Below are positions 8,892 to 23,917 of a stretch of 40,750 bases of DNA, piece after piece. The notes beneath the pieces are model-generated. The model was not told the origin of the DNA, ran no database searches, and saw nothing but the letters and a program-made list of their open reading frames with translations. A program made the position numbers and the translations under genes. This DNA is from Kofleriaceae bacterium (GTDB lineage: Bacteria; Myxococcota_A; Polyangia; Haliangiales; Haliangiaceae): positions 14,228 through 54,977 of the forward strand of contig JAGPCO010000041.1 of NCBI GenBank assembly GCA_018058095.1, in the 5' to 3' direction. Within the stretch, counting starts at the first letter, position 1. Each line of letters starts with the position of its first letter.

Positions 8892-10958
8892 CTACGGGCA
8901 GGGCGTGGTGACCGCGGCCGGGGCCGGGACGGTCGGCGTCCCGGTCGCAAGGTAGCTGGCCAGGAAGCAGCCGTACTGGTGCTTGACCTCGTCGAGCTGC
9001 CGGTAGATGTAGTGCGAGTTGGCGATGCCGTCGCTGCGGAACTGCACCACCACGTTGGTGCTGGCCGGCGCCCCCGCCGCGCCGGGGCGGTTGCCGGTGA
9101 TCGGGTAGGCGGCCACGCCGCCGAGGCCGTCCAGGCCGAGCGCGTCCTGCATGGGCGCCCACACCAGCTCGCCGGCCTGGGTGTTGCCGTACGCCAGCGC
9201 GGCGGCGTCGAAGATCGTGGTCGGGAAGTACTCGTCGCCCTGCCCGACCGGCTCGTACACGTGCCGGACCGGGTGCCCGGGCAGCGGGCGCCGGGCCAGC
9301 CGGGCCATCGACGCCATCGGCTCGGCGATCTCCCACGCGGTGGCCAGCGCGCCGAGCATCGGGTGTACGAACGCGAGCTGGTCGGGGTCGGTGCCGAACA
9401 GCGTCGCGAGCAGGACGCGGCCGTTGGGGATGGCGGCCGACTCGATGGCCATGAGGTTCCACAGGCCGCCGGCGCCGGTCGGCACCAGCGCGCCGAAGCG
9501 CGGCTCGACCGCGCCGACCATGTTGGTGTACATGCCGCCCATCGACTGGCCGCCGGCGACCAGCTTGGCCGGATCGATCTGGTGGGCGGTGGCGCCGGCC
9601 GGCAGGGTCAGGCCGGCGCAGGCGGCGACGGTGGCTGGCGCGACCCGCAGCGCCAGCAGCGCGTCGAGCAGCAGGCGCTGCTCGATCACGCCCTGCTGGA
9701 ACGTGTACGGGAAGGCGGCCAGGTTGTTGATGTTGAGGTAGGCGTAGTCGTCGGCGCCGGGCAGGCGCTCGGGGTTGGCCGGCAGCGCGGTCGAGGCGGC
9801 GGCGATGCCGTGGCGCGCGACCACCCAGCCCGGGCCGCGCCCGACCTCGGGCTCCGCGCCGACGGCCGGGATGCGCCCGAGGTCGACCACGCCCGACGAC
9901 ACGCCGCCCGAACCATGGAAGAACTGGTACAGCGGCCAGCCGGCGGCCGGCATGGTGCCGAGCGGCAGGGTGATGGTGAGCGGGATCGAGACCTCGCCCT
10001 GGGCCACCGGCACGCCGTCGCCGTCGAGCACGAACTGGCCGTCGTCGTTGTATGGCGGCGTGCCGCGCTGCAGCACCGGCACCCGCACCGTGCCGATGAG
10101 CTCGCAGAAGCCATCCTGGCCGGCGCCATCGACCGGGTCGACATGGAGCCCCTCGATGATCGCGTCGTGGCTGGCCCGGACCGCCTCCGACCGGGCCCGC
10201 AGCAGCGCGACCTCGTCGCCGGTGGTGAACACGCTGGCGACCAGCACGTCGCCCACGTCGACCCCGAGCTCGGCCAGCGCCGGCCACAGCGGCGTGTACA
10301 GCGCGGCGGCGGCGGCGCCGAGGCGCCCGGGCGGCGTGTCGCCAGCCGCCAGGGCGGCGAAGCTGGCGGGCGGCGCGGCGTCGGGCGCGAAGGCCCGCCG
10401 CACCACCAGGGCGTAGGTCGTGTCGGCCCGCAGCACCACGCCGGGCCGCGGCGCGAACCCGACCAGGAAGTCGGGCGCGTAGTCGTCGCGCACCAGCGAG
10501 CCGGCGACGACCGGGGCGAGCCGGCCGCGCTCGGGCGAGTCGAGGTCGATGTCGAGCAGCAGCACCGGCGCGTCGGCCTGAGCCGGGATGACGTCGCTCG
10601 GCGACCGCGCCGGCGGCGCTGCGCTGAAGCGGACGTAGCTGACCGGCATGACCGGGAAGCCGCGCCGGCTGGAGTGGGCTGCCAGCAGCTCGCGCACCAG
10701 CACCAGGTCGCGCCGGTTGGGGAACCCGGTCACGTCGGGGCTCCCGCCCGCGGTCAGGCGCAGGTCCGACGGGTACGGCAGGTCCCAGAAGGTGCCCCCC
10801 GCCAGCGCGCCATCGAGCTCGAAGTACACGGTCGGCCCGGCCGACGCGCCACCATCGTCGCCACACCCGGCGAGCGCCCCCGCGGCCAGGGCGACGGCGA
10901 CGACCGCCAGCGACGATACGGTGGACCGGGCGGTGAAGCGAGACATCGTCGCCATCAT
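8892..10958 (-). CDS. Alpha/beta-hydrolase-like lipoprotein
   Basis: 688 residues. The N-terminus is a lipoprotein signal ending VALAAGALAGC, followed by an Asp/Gly spacer. The second half has the marks of an alpha/beta hydrolase: FHGSGG (oxyanion-hole type) near residue 350 and the nucleophile elbow GGQSMGG with Ser ~472; a late SDGIANSHYIY segment may hold the catalytic His. The first half (about 330 residues) resembles the Ig-like domains that precede such hydrolases in large myxobacterial lipoproteins. Substrate unknown; an esterase or lipase-type role is possible. Three in-frame ATGs (10958, 10955, 10946) compete, and none has a good ribosome-binding site. It follows nuoN on the same strand by 60 bases. 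Confidence 0.78.
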   Translation of the reverse strand: MMATMSRFTARSTVSSLAVVAVALAAGALAGCGDDGGASAGPTVYFELDGALAGGTFWDLPYPSDLRLTAGGSPDVTGFPNRRDLVLVRELLAAHSSRRGFPVMPVSYVRFSAAPPARSPSDVIPAQADAPVLLLDIDLDSPERGRLAPVVAGSLVRDDYAPDFLVGFAPRPGVVLRADTTYALVVRRAFAPDAAPPASFAALAAGDTPPGRLGAAAAALYTPLWPALAELGVDVGDVLVASVFTTGDEVALLRARSEAVRASHDAIIEGLHVDPVDGAGQDGFCELIGTVRVPVLQRGTPPYNDDGQFVLDGDGVPVAQGEVSIPLTITLPLGTMPAAGWPLYQFFHGSGGVSSGVVDLGRIPAVGAEPEVGRGPGWVVARHGIAAASTALPANPERLPGADDYAYLNINNLAAFPYTFQQGVIEQRLLLDALLALRVAPATVAACAGLTLPAGATAHQIDPAKLVAGGQSMGGMYTNMVGAVEPRFGALVPTGAGGLWNLMAIESAAIPNGRVLLATLFGTDPDQLAFVHPMLGALATAWEIAEPMASMARLARRPLPGHPVRHVYEPVGQGDEYFPTTIFDAAALAYGNTQAGELVWAPMQDALGLDGLGGVAAYPITGNRPGAAGAPASTNVVVQFRSDGIANSHYIYRQLDEVKHQYGCFLASYLATGTPTVPAPAAVTTPCP

Positions 10959-11018
10959 GCCGTCAGCGCCACCGCGCTGGCTAGGGTCACGATCAGGCCG
11001 TAACCACCTGGCCCGCGG

Positions 11019-14239
<3,221 letters not shown>

Positions 14240-14241
14240 GG

Positions 14242-16626
<2,385 letters not shown>

Positions 16627-16635
16627 GGTGATGGC

Positions 16636-16956
16636 TCAGTGCTTGAGGGTGGTGAGGCGGTCGACCTCGACGTGGTTGCGGCCGCGGAACACCGCGACCA
16701 CCAGGGCCAGGCCGACCGCGACCTCGGCCGCGGCCACGGCGATGACGATGAGCGCGAAGGTGTGCCCACCCTGGTCGCCGTGCATGCGGGCGAAGGTGAT
16801 GATCGACAGGTTGGCCGCGTTGAGCATGAGCTCGATGGCCATCATGATGATCAGGGCGTTGCGACGGGCCAGCACCCCGGCCACGCCGATGACGAACAGC
16901 ACGGCGGCCAGGACCAGGAAGTGGCCCGGGCCGATGTCGAACAGGATCGTGTTCAC
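16636..16956 (-). CDS. nuoK: NADH-quinone oxidoreductase subunit K
   Basis: 106 residues, three membrane helices, the normal size for this small antiporter-related subunit of complex I. The two buried acidic residues needed for proton transfer are present: Glu in IIMMAIELMLNAANL and Glu in VIAVAAAEVAVGLAL, the latter after the HGDQGGHTFA loop. The start is GTG 16956, overlapping the nuoJ stop as GTGA. Confidence 0.95.
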   Translation of the reverse strand: MNTILFDIGPGHFLVLAAVLFVIGVAGVLARRNALIIMMAIELMLNAANLSIITFARMHGDQGGHTFALIVIAVAAAEVAVGLALVVAVFRGRNHVEVDRLTTLKH

Positions 16957-17851
16957 GCGGCACCTCCGGCCGGCGCGGCGCGGTCATCGCCGGCGCCCGC
17001 CTCGTCGTCCTTGCTGGTGAGCGGCCGAGCCACGGCGATGGCGCCGACCACCGCGATGAGGAGCAGGATCGAGATGGCCTCGAACGGGAACAGGTAGTCA
17101 CCAAACAGCCGGGTGCCGACCGCCTTGGTCGAGCCCCACTCGTGGCTGATCTTGACCGGCTGGCCCTGCTTGTCCTGCTGCATCACCACGACCGGCGGCG
17201 GCGCCATGGTCGCCAGCTTGGGGTTGGGCGGGCTGACGTTCCACACGGTCAGGACCAGGCGCAGCGCCAGGTAGGCCAGGCCGACGCCGGCCAGGCCCTT
17301 GCCGAAGATGCCGACCGCGTGGGTGCGCGGCTCGTCCTCGGGCTTGTTGAGGATCATCACCACGAACACGAACAGCACCATGATGGCGCCGGCGTAGACC
17401 AGCATCTGCATCACCGCCAGGAAGCTGGCGTACAGCAGCATGTAGGCGGCGGCGATGCCGAGGAAGGTGCCGACCATGCCCATCACCGCGGCGATGAGGT
17501 TGCGGCGGGTGATGACGAAGATGGCGCCGCCGATGGTGCCGAGCGCGAACAGCCAGAACACCAGCGCCATCAGCTTGCTGTTGCTCTCGACCCGGTCGAT
17601 GTGCGGGGCGACCACCGTCGGCAGCGCCGGGCTGGCCGCCGGGGCGCTCATCCCGGCCTTGCCGTCGCCGCGGACGATACGCACGTCGGGGGTGACGACC
17701 CGGCCGCGTGGCGCCTCGGCGTCGCCGGCCTGCGCCAGCAGCACCCCGGCCGGGCCGGTCTCGGCCGAGGCCGAGCCGGCACCGACGGCGAGCGCCGCCG
17801 TCACGGCCAGCGCCGCGACGAGGATCATGGATGTCGTGCGACCAGGGACGA

Positions 17852-17855
<4 letters not shown>
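16953..17855 (-). CDS. nuoJ: NADH-quinone oxidoreductase subunit J with N-terminal extension
   Basis: 300 residues; E. coli NuoJ has 184. The conserved core begins near residue 95 (LMALVFWLFALGTIGGAIFV) and includes the pi-bulge helix MLVYAGAIMVLFVFVVMILN that rearranges during catalysis. In front of it is a 93-residue extension that looks like a Sec signal peptide (MILVAALAVTAALAVGAGSASA, split here as helix plus ASA cleavage site) followed by a Pro/Ala/Asp-rich linker. ATG 17855 overlaps the nuoF stop as ATGA, which supports the long start. A shorter start at Met95 cannot be excluded. nuoG, H and I, which normally lie between nuoF and nuoJ, are absent. Confidence 0.9.
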
Positions 17856-19179
<1,324 letters not shown>

Positions 19180-19180
<1 letters not shown>

Positions 19181-19683
19181 CACACCACCTCCCCTTCCGG
19201 GTGCGGGTTCGCCTTGAGGAACGCGATGGCCTCGCCGGCCTCCTCGGGCTTCATGTCGAGGAAGTAGTGGGTGCCGCACACCGCGGCCGGCGCGTTGGCG
19301 CAGGCGGCGATACACTCCTCCTCGACCAGCGCGAACTGGCCGTCGGCGGTGACCTCACCCTTCTTGATGCCGAGCTTCTGCTCGAGGGCGGCCATCACCT
19401 CGTAGCCGCCGCGCAGCATGCACGAGATGTTGGTGCACATGCGGATGGTGTTGCGGCCACCCTTGTCGCGCCGGTACATCGTGTAGAACGTCGCGACGCC
19501 GAACACGTGGGCGACCGGCAGGTCGAGCGTGCGGGCGACCAGGGCCAGCACGTCGTCGTCGAGTTGACCGTGCTCCTTCTGGGCGAGGTGAAGGGCGGCC
19601 ATCACCACCGGCTTCTTGCTGGGGTAGCGCTCGCACAGGGCCGCGATCTTGGCCTGGGCCTCGGCGGAGAATTCTTTTGACAT
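19180..19683 (-). CDS. nuoE: NADH-quinone oxidoreductase subunit E
   Basis: 167 residues. NuoE is the thioredoxin-like subunit that holds the 2Fe-2S cluster N1a next to NuoF. The four ligands are present as CTNISC (C-x4-C) and CIAAC (C-x3-C), with the preceding family stretch HVFGVATFYTMYRR. The N-terminal helical part (AALCERYPSKKPVVMAALHLAQKE) is normal. The start is ATG 19683; GGAGG is 10 bases upstream. A longer frame upstream to 19764 overlaps the promoter and is not used. First gene of the nuo operon. Confidence 0.96.
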
Positions 19684-19734
19684 CGGCAGGTTGCCTCCGC
19701 CTGGCGGTTGCGTACCGGGCTGGAAAACGGCGCG

Positions 19735-19764
19735 AACGTACGAGGGCGCCGCGCCCGCCGTCAA
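19735..19764 (-). promoter_or_regulatory. Candidate nuo operon promoter
   Basis: On the minus strand TTGACG (19764-19759), 18 bases, TACGTT (19740-19735). Transcription would start near 19728, leaving a ~45-base leader with GGAGG before nuoE. This is the best -35 match seen in the window. Confidence 0.5.
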
Positions 19765-19900
19765 GGCCAGGGCCGGTCGAAGATCACGCCGGAACTGGGG
19801 GAGATCGTGAGGCTTTCGCCTCGCGCACCGGCGCCGGCCAGGTCACTCGCTGTCAGCTGGTGGCCGGGGTCGCTGCCGAGGTCCCGGGTGATGCTGTGGC

Positions 19901-20332
19901 ATGCCTCGTCCTCCGCCCCCCCGCCTCGCCGCCGCCGCCGCGCTGCTCGCCCTGGTCCCGGCGTGCTCGTGGCTGACGGTGCAGGGGCCGCCGCCGGTGC
20001 CGGCACCTGCCCCGGGCTGGGCCGGCGCGCCGGGAGGGCCACCCGGGCTGCAGGCTGCCCCGGCGTCACCCCGGACCGACGTCCCGTGTACGCGGTCGAA
20101 GCTGGCGCCCGGCTTCGACACCGGGGTCGCCGTGGTGTACGGCGGCATGGGGGCGCTGATGGCGTTGCTCGGACTCAGCCTGCAGAACGACCGCGATGAC
20201 TACAACCGCTTCATGGGCGGCATGTTCGTCGTCACCGGCGTCGGCAGCATCGCGTTCGCGGCGCCGTGGTGGATGTCGTCGCGCGCCGGCTACCGCAAGG
20301 TCGACGCCTGCCGGCGCCTGACCGGCGGCTGA
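19901..20332 (+). CDS. Small lipoprotein with two membrane-like segments
   Basis: 143 residues. Signal sequence RLAAAAALLALVPAC gives a lipobox VPAC. A Pro/Gly-rich linker follows, then a short Cys-containing stretch (DVPCTRSKLAPGFD) and two hydrophobic helices (GVAVVYGGMGALMALLGLSL and FMGGMFVVTGVGSIAFAAPW) joined by an acidic loop NDRDDYNRF. The final part has one more Cys (KVDACRRL), which could pair with the first. I do not recognise the family; similar small proteins are frequent in myxobacterial genomes. It is divergent from nuoE with 217 bases between. Confidence 0.7.
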   Translation: MPRPPPPRLAAAAALLALVPACSWLTVQGPPPVPAPAPGWAGAPGGPPGLQAAPASPRTDVPCTRSKLAPGFDTGVAVVYGGMGALMALLGLSLQNDRDDYNRFMGGMFVVTGVGSIAFAAPWWMSSRAGYRKVDACRRLTGG

Positions 20333-20361
20333 ACGCGTCGGCCGCCGGCCCGCGCCGCGGC

Positions 20362-20477
20362 CTAGCAGGCTGCTGAAGGAGCAGCCTGCTAGTCATTTTC
20401 GATCTCGCAGCTGCTGAAAACACGGAGCCCGTCCCGTCGGCAGGAGCCGCCGGCACGGGTTCTTCAGCAGCCTGCTA
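20362..20477. repeat. REP-like double-hairpin element, copy 2
   Basis: Same layout as the copy at 8646. Hairpin A: CTAGCAGGCTGC (20362-20373), loop TGAAGGA, GCAGCCTGCTAG (20381-20392). The stem pair A-T of copy 1 is C-G here on both arms, so pairing is kept. Hairpin B starts GCAGCTGCTGAAAACACGG near 20407 and ends TTCTTCAGCAGCCTGCTA at 20477, with the same inner arm CCGTCCCGTCGGC / GCCGCCGGCACGG. The terminal CTA is the stop codon (TAG) of the minus-strand gene that ends at 20475. Confidence 0.75.
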
Positions 20478-21707
20478 CAGGTTGGGGCGCAGGTTGCCGG
20501 CGATGAAGACCTGACCCGGCTGGCCCAGCAGCGAGTCGAACACGTGCCGGCTGGTCGGCAGCCCGCCGGTCGAGCGGACGAAGGCGACCGCGCCGGTGCT
20601 GGTGGCGTCCGGGTTGAGCGCCTGGTACGGCGCCGGCAAGGCCGGGACCGCCAGCACCCCGTCCTGGTACGGCCCGATCACCAGGTGCGCGCCGGCCCCC
20701 GCGCCGGTGCCGAGCTGCGCCACCGCCACGTCGGCCCGGCCCGCGCCCGCGGCCGGCCAGGTCGCCACCCGCAGCGTCGGGTCGTAGCCGAGCATGAAGG
20801 ACGGCTCGGGCAGGTCGAACCCGGTGGCGTCGACGCTGGCCGCGCCGCCAGGCCCGATGTCGAAGCGGCCGAGCCGGGCCCCGGCCGGCGACAGCACCAC
20901 GGTCCGCGTCACCACCAGCGGCGCCTGCACGTCCTCGAGCTGAAACGAGGTCTCGACCGCGGACTGCACCGCGATCCGACCGCCGGTGCGGAAGTACCCG
21001 CTGGCGGCCGGGACGAACCGGTCGACGCTGGGGTCCTGCGTCGCGGTCGTCTGCACCCGCACCAGCACCGGCGTCGCCGGCAGGTACGGCGGCATCGGGC
21101 TGACCGCCAGCATGGGGGTCGGCGCGACCGCGGGCACGGCGATGGTGCCGAGCACCACCCCGTCGCTGCGTCGGGCCCGCACCAGCAGATCGGTCCGGCC
21201 GTCACACGCCGCCACCGTGATCGGCCCCGCCGCGTCAGCCGGCCCGGTGTTGCGACAGCTCGACAGCACGTCATACCCGGCCGCGCCGGCCAGCATCGGC
21301 GCCGTCACCACCAGGTCGACGGCGTCGGTCACGACCGCCCCGGAGTTGACCGGCCCGCCGATGATCGGCGCGCCCCAGGCGTACCGTTCGCCCGGCTCGA
21401 CCCCGACGACGGAGATCGCGAACGCGGCATCGGGGCGGATGAGGGTGATGGTGCCGCCGGCCGGCATGGGTGCGCTGGCCAGCCCGGCCGCGTCGGCCAC
21501 CACGGTCGCCAGCACCACCCCGTCGCCGCCGAGGAACAGCACCGTCCACGGCCCGGTCGAGGCCGGGGTGGCGACCACCACCGTCGGGTCGGCGGCGGCG
21601 TCGATGGTCGCGATCGCGCCGTCGATGCCGACGCCCGCCCCGTCGTCACCGCCGCAGGCGACCAGCGGCAGGACCAGGAACACGACCATCACCCGCGCGG
21701 CAGCCAT
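20475..21707 (-). CDS. Lipoprotein of unknown function
   Basis: 410 residues beginning MAAARVMVVFLVLPLVAC, with lipobox LVAC and a Gly/Asp linker. The rest is strand-rich: repeated Val/Ala/Gly-rich segments such as TVLFLGGDGVVLATVVAD, TDLLVRARRSDGVVLGTIAVP and LGRFDIGPGGAASVDATG, suggesting several Ig-like or carboxypeptidase-regulatory-like beta domains. No catalytic motif was found. ATG 21707 is preferred over 21719 because the earlier ATG lies inside a TATGCT -10 hexamer ending 7 bases before 21707. The stop codon comes from the end of the REP-like element. Confidence 0.75.
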   Translation of the reverse strand: MAAARVMVVFLVLPLVACGGDDGAGVGIDGAIATIDAAADPTVVVATPASTGPWTVLFLGGDGVVLATVVADAAGLASAPMPAGGTITLIRPDAAFAISVVGVEPGERYAWGAPIIGGPVNSGAVVTDAVDLVVTAPMLAGAAGYDVLSSCRNTGPADAAGPITVAACDGRTDLLVRARRSDGVVLGTIAVPAVAPTPMLAVSPMPPYLPATPVLVRVQTTATQDPSVDRFVPAASGYFRTGGRIAVQSAVETSFQLEDVQAPLVVTRTVVLSPAGARLGRFDIGPGGAASVDATGFDLPEPSFMLGYDPTLRVATWPAAGAGRADVAVAQLGTGAGAGAHLVIGPYQDGVLAVPALPAPYQALNPDATSTGAVAFVRSTGGLPTSRHVFDSLLGQPGQVFIAGNLRPNL

Positions 21708-21714
21708 GGCCGCG

Positions 21715-21720
21715 AGCATA
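21715..21720 (-). promoter_or_regulatory. -10 hexamer TATGCT
   Basis: Seven bases separate this hexamer from ATG 21707. No Shine-Dalgarno sequence is present. The hexamer contains the competing upstream ATG, so it decides the start. Confidence 0.45.
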
Positions 21721-21729
21721 CCGCGACCG

Positions 21730-22578
21730 TCAGCGGACGGGATCGAACCGGGTGACCTGGCGCAGGAAGCTGGCGTCGAGGTACTCGCGCTTGATGACCT
21801 CGGCCATCTCCTCGGCGGTGGCGAAGCGCTCGTAGTCGACGCGGATGACCGGCACGGTGCGAGAGATGCGCTGGACGAACTCGGCGTAGCCCTCGTGCAG
21901 CGCCTGCAGGTACTCCATCTTGATGGTCGACTCGACGTCGCGGCTGCGCTGCAGGATGCGCTGGTACGAGCTCTCGGGCGACACGTCGAGGTAGATGATG
22001 ACGCTGGGCCGGCACATGAAGTTGCTCATGTGCTGGAACAGCTGGGCGTAGGTGCGGAAGTCGCGCTCGTCCATCAGGCCAGTGCGGGCCAGCATCTTGG
22101 CGAAGATCGAGTCCTCGTAGATGGTGCGATCCTGCACCGCCGAGCGGCCGCGCCAGATGATCTCCTGGTGCTGCTGGAACCGCCGGTTGAGCAGGTAGAC
22201 CTGCATCGCGAACGAGTAGCGTGCGGTGTCGCGGTAGAAGTCGGCCAGGTACTCGTTGTCGGCGACCGGCTCGTAGTGGACGTCGATGCCGAGGTGCTGG
22301 CCGAGCGCGGTGGCCAGCGTCGACTTGCCGGCGCCGATCATGCCGGCGATGCCGATGAAGATGTTGCCGAAGACCTCGGGCTCGGCGGTCCGCGCCGGTG
22401 GCGTGTCCGGGCCGGTCCGGGTGGTCCGGCCCGACCCGGTCGCGGTGGCGGACGGCGGGGACAACGAGGGGACGGCCACCGGCGCGGTCACCGCGTCGTG
22501 GCTGCCCTGGTCCGAGACCTGGCCGGTCTCCGGCAGCGGCACCGGGGTGCCGGACGAGGGAGGTGGGTCGAACTGCAC
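21730..22578 (-). CDS. Deoxynucleoside kinase (dAK/dGK/dCK family)
   Basis: 282 residues. The enzyme phosphorylates a deoxynucleoside for dNTP salvage. Seen: P-loop GMIGAGKST (residues 79-87), the substrate Glu after it (YEPVADNEYLADFY), DRTIYEDSIFA (the D-R-S-type catalytic motif, here D-R-T), IYLDVSPESSYQRI and the lid-type RILQRSRDVE. Size and order of the core fit deoxyadenosine/deoxyguanosine kinases of Gram-positives. The first ~70 residues are a Pro/Ser/Thr-rich, probably disordered extension, unusual for the family. GTG 22578 was chosen because upstream codons lose coding character. Which base it prefers cannot be told. Confidence 0.85.
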   Translation of the reverse strand: MQFDPPPSSGTPVPLPETGQVSDQGSHDAVTAPVAVPSLSPPSATATGSGRTTRTGPDTPPARTAEPEVFGNIFIGIAGMIGAGKSTLATALGQHLGIDVHYEPVADNEYLADFYRDTARYSFAMQVYLLNRRFQQHQEIIWRGRSAVQDRTIYEDSIFAKMLARTGLMDERDFRTYAQLFQHMSNFMCRPSVIIYLDVSPESSYQRILQRSRDVESTIKMEYLQALHEGYAEFVQRISRTVPVIRVDYERFATAEEMAEVIKREYLDASFLRQVTRFDPVR

Positions 22579-22740
22579 GCCCCGACCCTGCCACGCCCGT
22601 CTGACGCGCGCCGCGTGGGTGGCGCAACCGGCCGTGATGGTTGATTCACAAGTCGACGGCCTTCGCGGCCGCACGCACGTCGACATGATCGGGAACGTGT
22701 TCGTGGACCGCACCCCGGATGGTGCGTCGGATCATCACCG

Positions 22741-22796
22741 CCCGGCCGTGCCTGCCCGGCCGTGCCTGCCCGGCCGTGCCTGCCCGGGCGTGCCTG
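22741..22796. repeat. Tandem 14-bp repeat, four copies
   Basis: Unit CCCGGCCGTGCCTG, three exact copies and one with a single change (CCCGGGCGTGCCTG). It lies between the deoxynucleoside kinase start and the HutD-like gene, just upstream of the latter's -10 hexamer. Confidence 0.8.
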
Positions 22797-22809
22797 GCCG
22801 GGGCTGGGA

Positions 22810-22815
22810 TATGGT
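22810..22815 (+). promoter_or_regulatory. -10 hexamer TATGGT
   Basis: Ten bases before ATG 22826. It includes the ATG at 22811, which argues against that codon being the true start. Confidence 0.4.
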
Positions 22816-22825
22816 CGTGCCCAGC

Positions 22826-23410
22826 ATGGAGGTCCTCGCCCCGGTGTCGTGGCGGGCCGCGGCCTGGGCCGGCGGCCACACCTACGAGATCGCGCGTTTC
22901 GGCCCGGCCGAGGCGTACCAGGCCCGCCTGAGCGTCGCCACCATCGAGCGGGACGCGCCGTTCACCGTCCTGCCCGGCCGCCAGCGCTGGCTGGTCGTGC
23001 TCGATCCCGGCGCCGGCCTGGGCCTCGGCGGCGCCGATCGGCAAGGCGGCGACTTGCTGACCTTCGCCGGAGACGCGGTGATGACCGCGACACTCGGACC
23101 CGGCGCCCGCGCTGCCCGCGTCCTCAACGTCATCGTCGCCGACGGCGTGGCGGTGGCCGCACGCTGGGTCGACGCCAGGACCGCGACCACCATGCCCATC
23201 GACGCGCCGTGCTGGCTGCTGCTGTTCGCGGCAGCGCCCTGTGAGGTGGAGCTCTCGGGCGGCGTGACCGGCCCACGCCGGTTCGAGCTGGCCGCCGACC
23301 ACACCGCCGTGGTGATGGCCGACCCCGCCACGTCGCTCACGCTGCGCGGGACGGCGGCGGTCATCACCCTGCCCGACCACCTCACTCGGGCCGCGCCGCC
23401 GGTCCCCTGA
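22826..23410 (+). CDS. HutD/Ves family protein
   Basis: 194 residues. The pattern fits HutD/Ves (bicupin fold): W-x-x-A-A-W-A-G-G-H-T-Y-E-I-A near the start (family W-x-N-G-G-G-x-T-x-E-I), LSVATIERDAPFTVLPGRQR (family R-x-S-x-A-x-v-x-x-x-G-P-F-S-x-F-P-G-x-D-R) and a later FAGDAV. HutD proteins are linked to histidine use or to cold and urocanate responses, with no firm activity. No hut genes are nearby, so the role here is open. ATG 22811 would add five residues. The 14-bp tandem repeat lies in front of the gene. Confidence 0.72.
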   Translation: MEVLAPVSWRAAAWAGGHTYEIARFGPAEAYQARLSVATIERDAPFTVLPGRQRWLVVLDPGAGLGLGGADRQGGDLLTFAGDAVMTATLGPGARAARVLNVIVADGVAVAARWVDARTATTMPIDAPCWLLLFAAAPCEVELSGGVTGPRRFELAADHTAVVMADPATSLTLRGTAAVITLPDHLTRAAPPVP

Positions 23411-23483
23411 GCCAACCTCGGCCAGGCCCTGCTGGCGCCTCGCCGGCCGCGGTGTCACAGTCGGGGCCCACCCCCGGAGGACC

Positions 23484-23903
23484 ATGCGCCGCTTGCCCAT
23501 CCTGACCTCCTCCCTGCACGCCGCCGTGCTCGGCCAGACCGCGTCCGGTCGCATCTGGCGCTCCGTCGTCGTCGCCGGCGCCATGCTCGGCTGCGGCGGT
23601 GGCGCCCGGCCGACGACCACCCCGGTCGAGGCCGCCACCCCGGTCGCGACCGAACCCGTCGCCGCCGAGCCCACCGAGCCGGTCGCCACCGAGCCGGTCG
23701 CCGCCGAGCCGGTCGCCACCGAGCCGGTCGCCACCGAGCCGGTCGCCGCCGAGCCGGTCGCCACCGAGCCGGTCGCCGCCGAGCCGGAGGTGGTCGCCGC
23801 CCCGGCCCCGACCGCCAAGCCCAAGCCCAAGCCGGCCAAGCGGCCGCGTGGTGTCGTCAGCAAGAAGGAAGGCGGCCTCGGCCGCGGCTTCATCCTGTCG
23901 TAG
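23484..23903 (+). CDS. Repeat-containing lipoprotein (EPVAT/EPVAA)
   Basis: 139 residues. The N-terminus RIWRSVVVAGAMLGC looks like a lipoprotein signal, although a ~23-residue polar stretch comes before it. The middle is made of five-residue repeats EPVAT / EPVAA, then Pro/Lys-rich KPKPKPAKRPRG, typical of cell-wall or periplasm-spanning linkers (TonB-like character). It ends KKEGGLGRGFILS. ATG 23484 follows CCGGAGGACC, a good ribosome-binding site. Just upstream of the ferritin-like gene (14 bases), so possibly co-transcribed. Function unknown. Confidence 0.7.
   Translation: MRRLPILTSSLHAAVLGQTASGRIWRSVVVAGAMLGCGGGARPTTTPVEAATPVATEPVAAEPTEPVATEPVAAEPVATEPVATEPVAAEPVATEPVAAEPEVVAAPAPTAKPKPKPAKRPRGVVSKKEGGLGRGFILS
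23676..23786 (+). repeat. 15-bp tandem repeat encoding EPVA(T/A)
   Basis: Unit GAGCCGGTCGCCACC or GAGCCGGTCGCCGCC, about seven units, all inside the lipoprotein reading frame. Confidence 0.85.
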
Positions 23904-23917
23904 CCCCAACAAGCGCC

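Noticed and set aside
23676-23786. CRISPR-like array
   Set aside because: The short regular units are in-frame codons for EPVAT/EPVAA, with no spacers.
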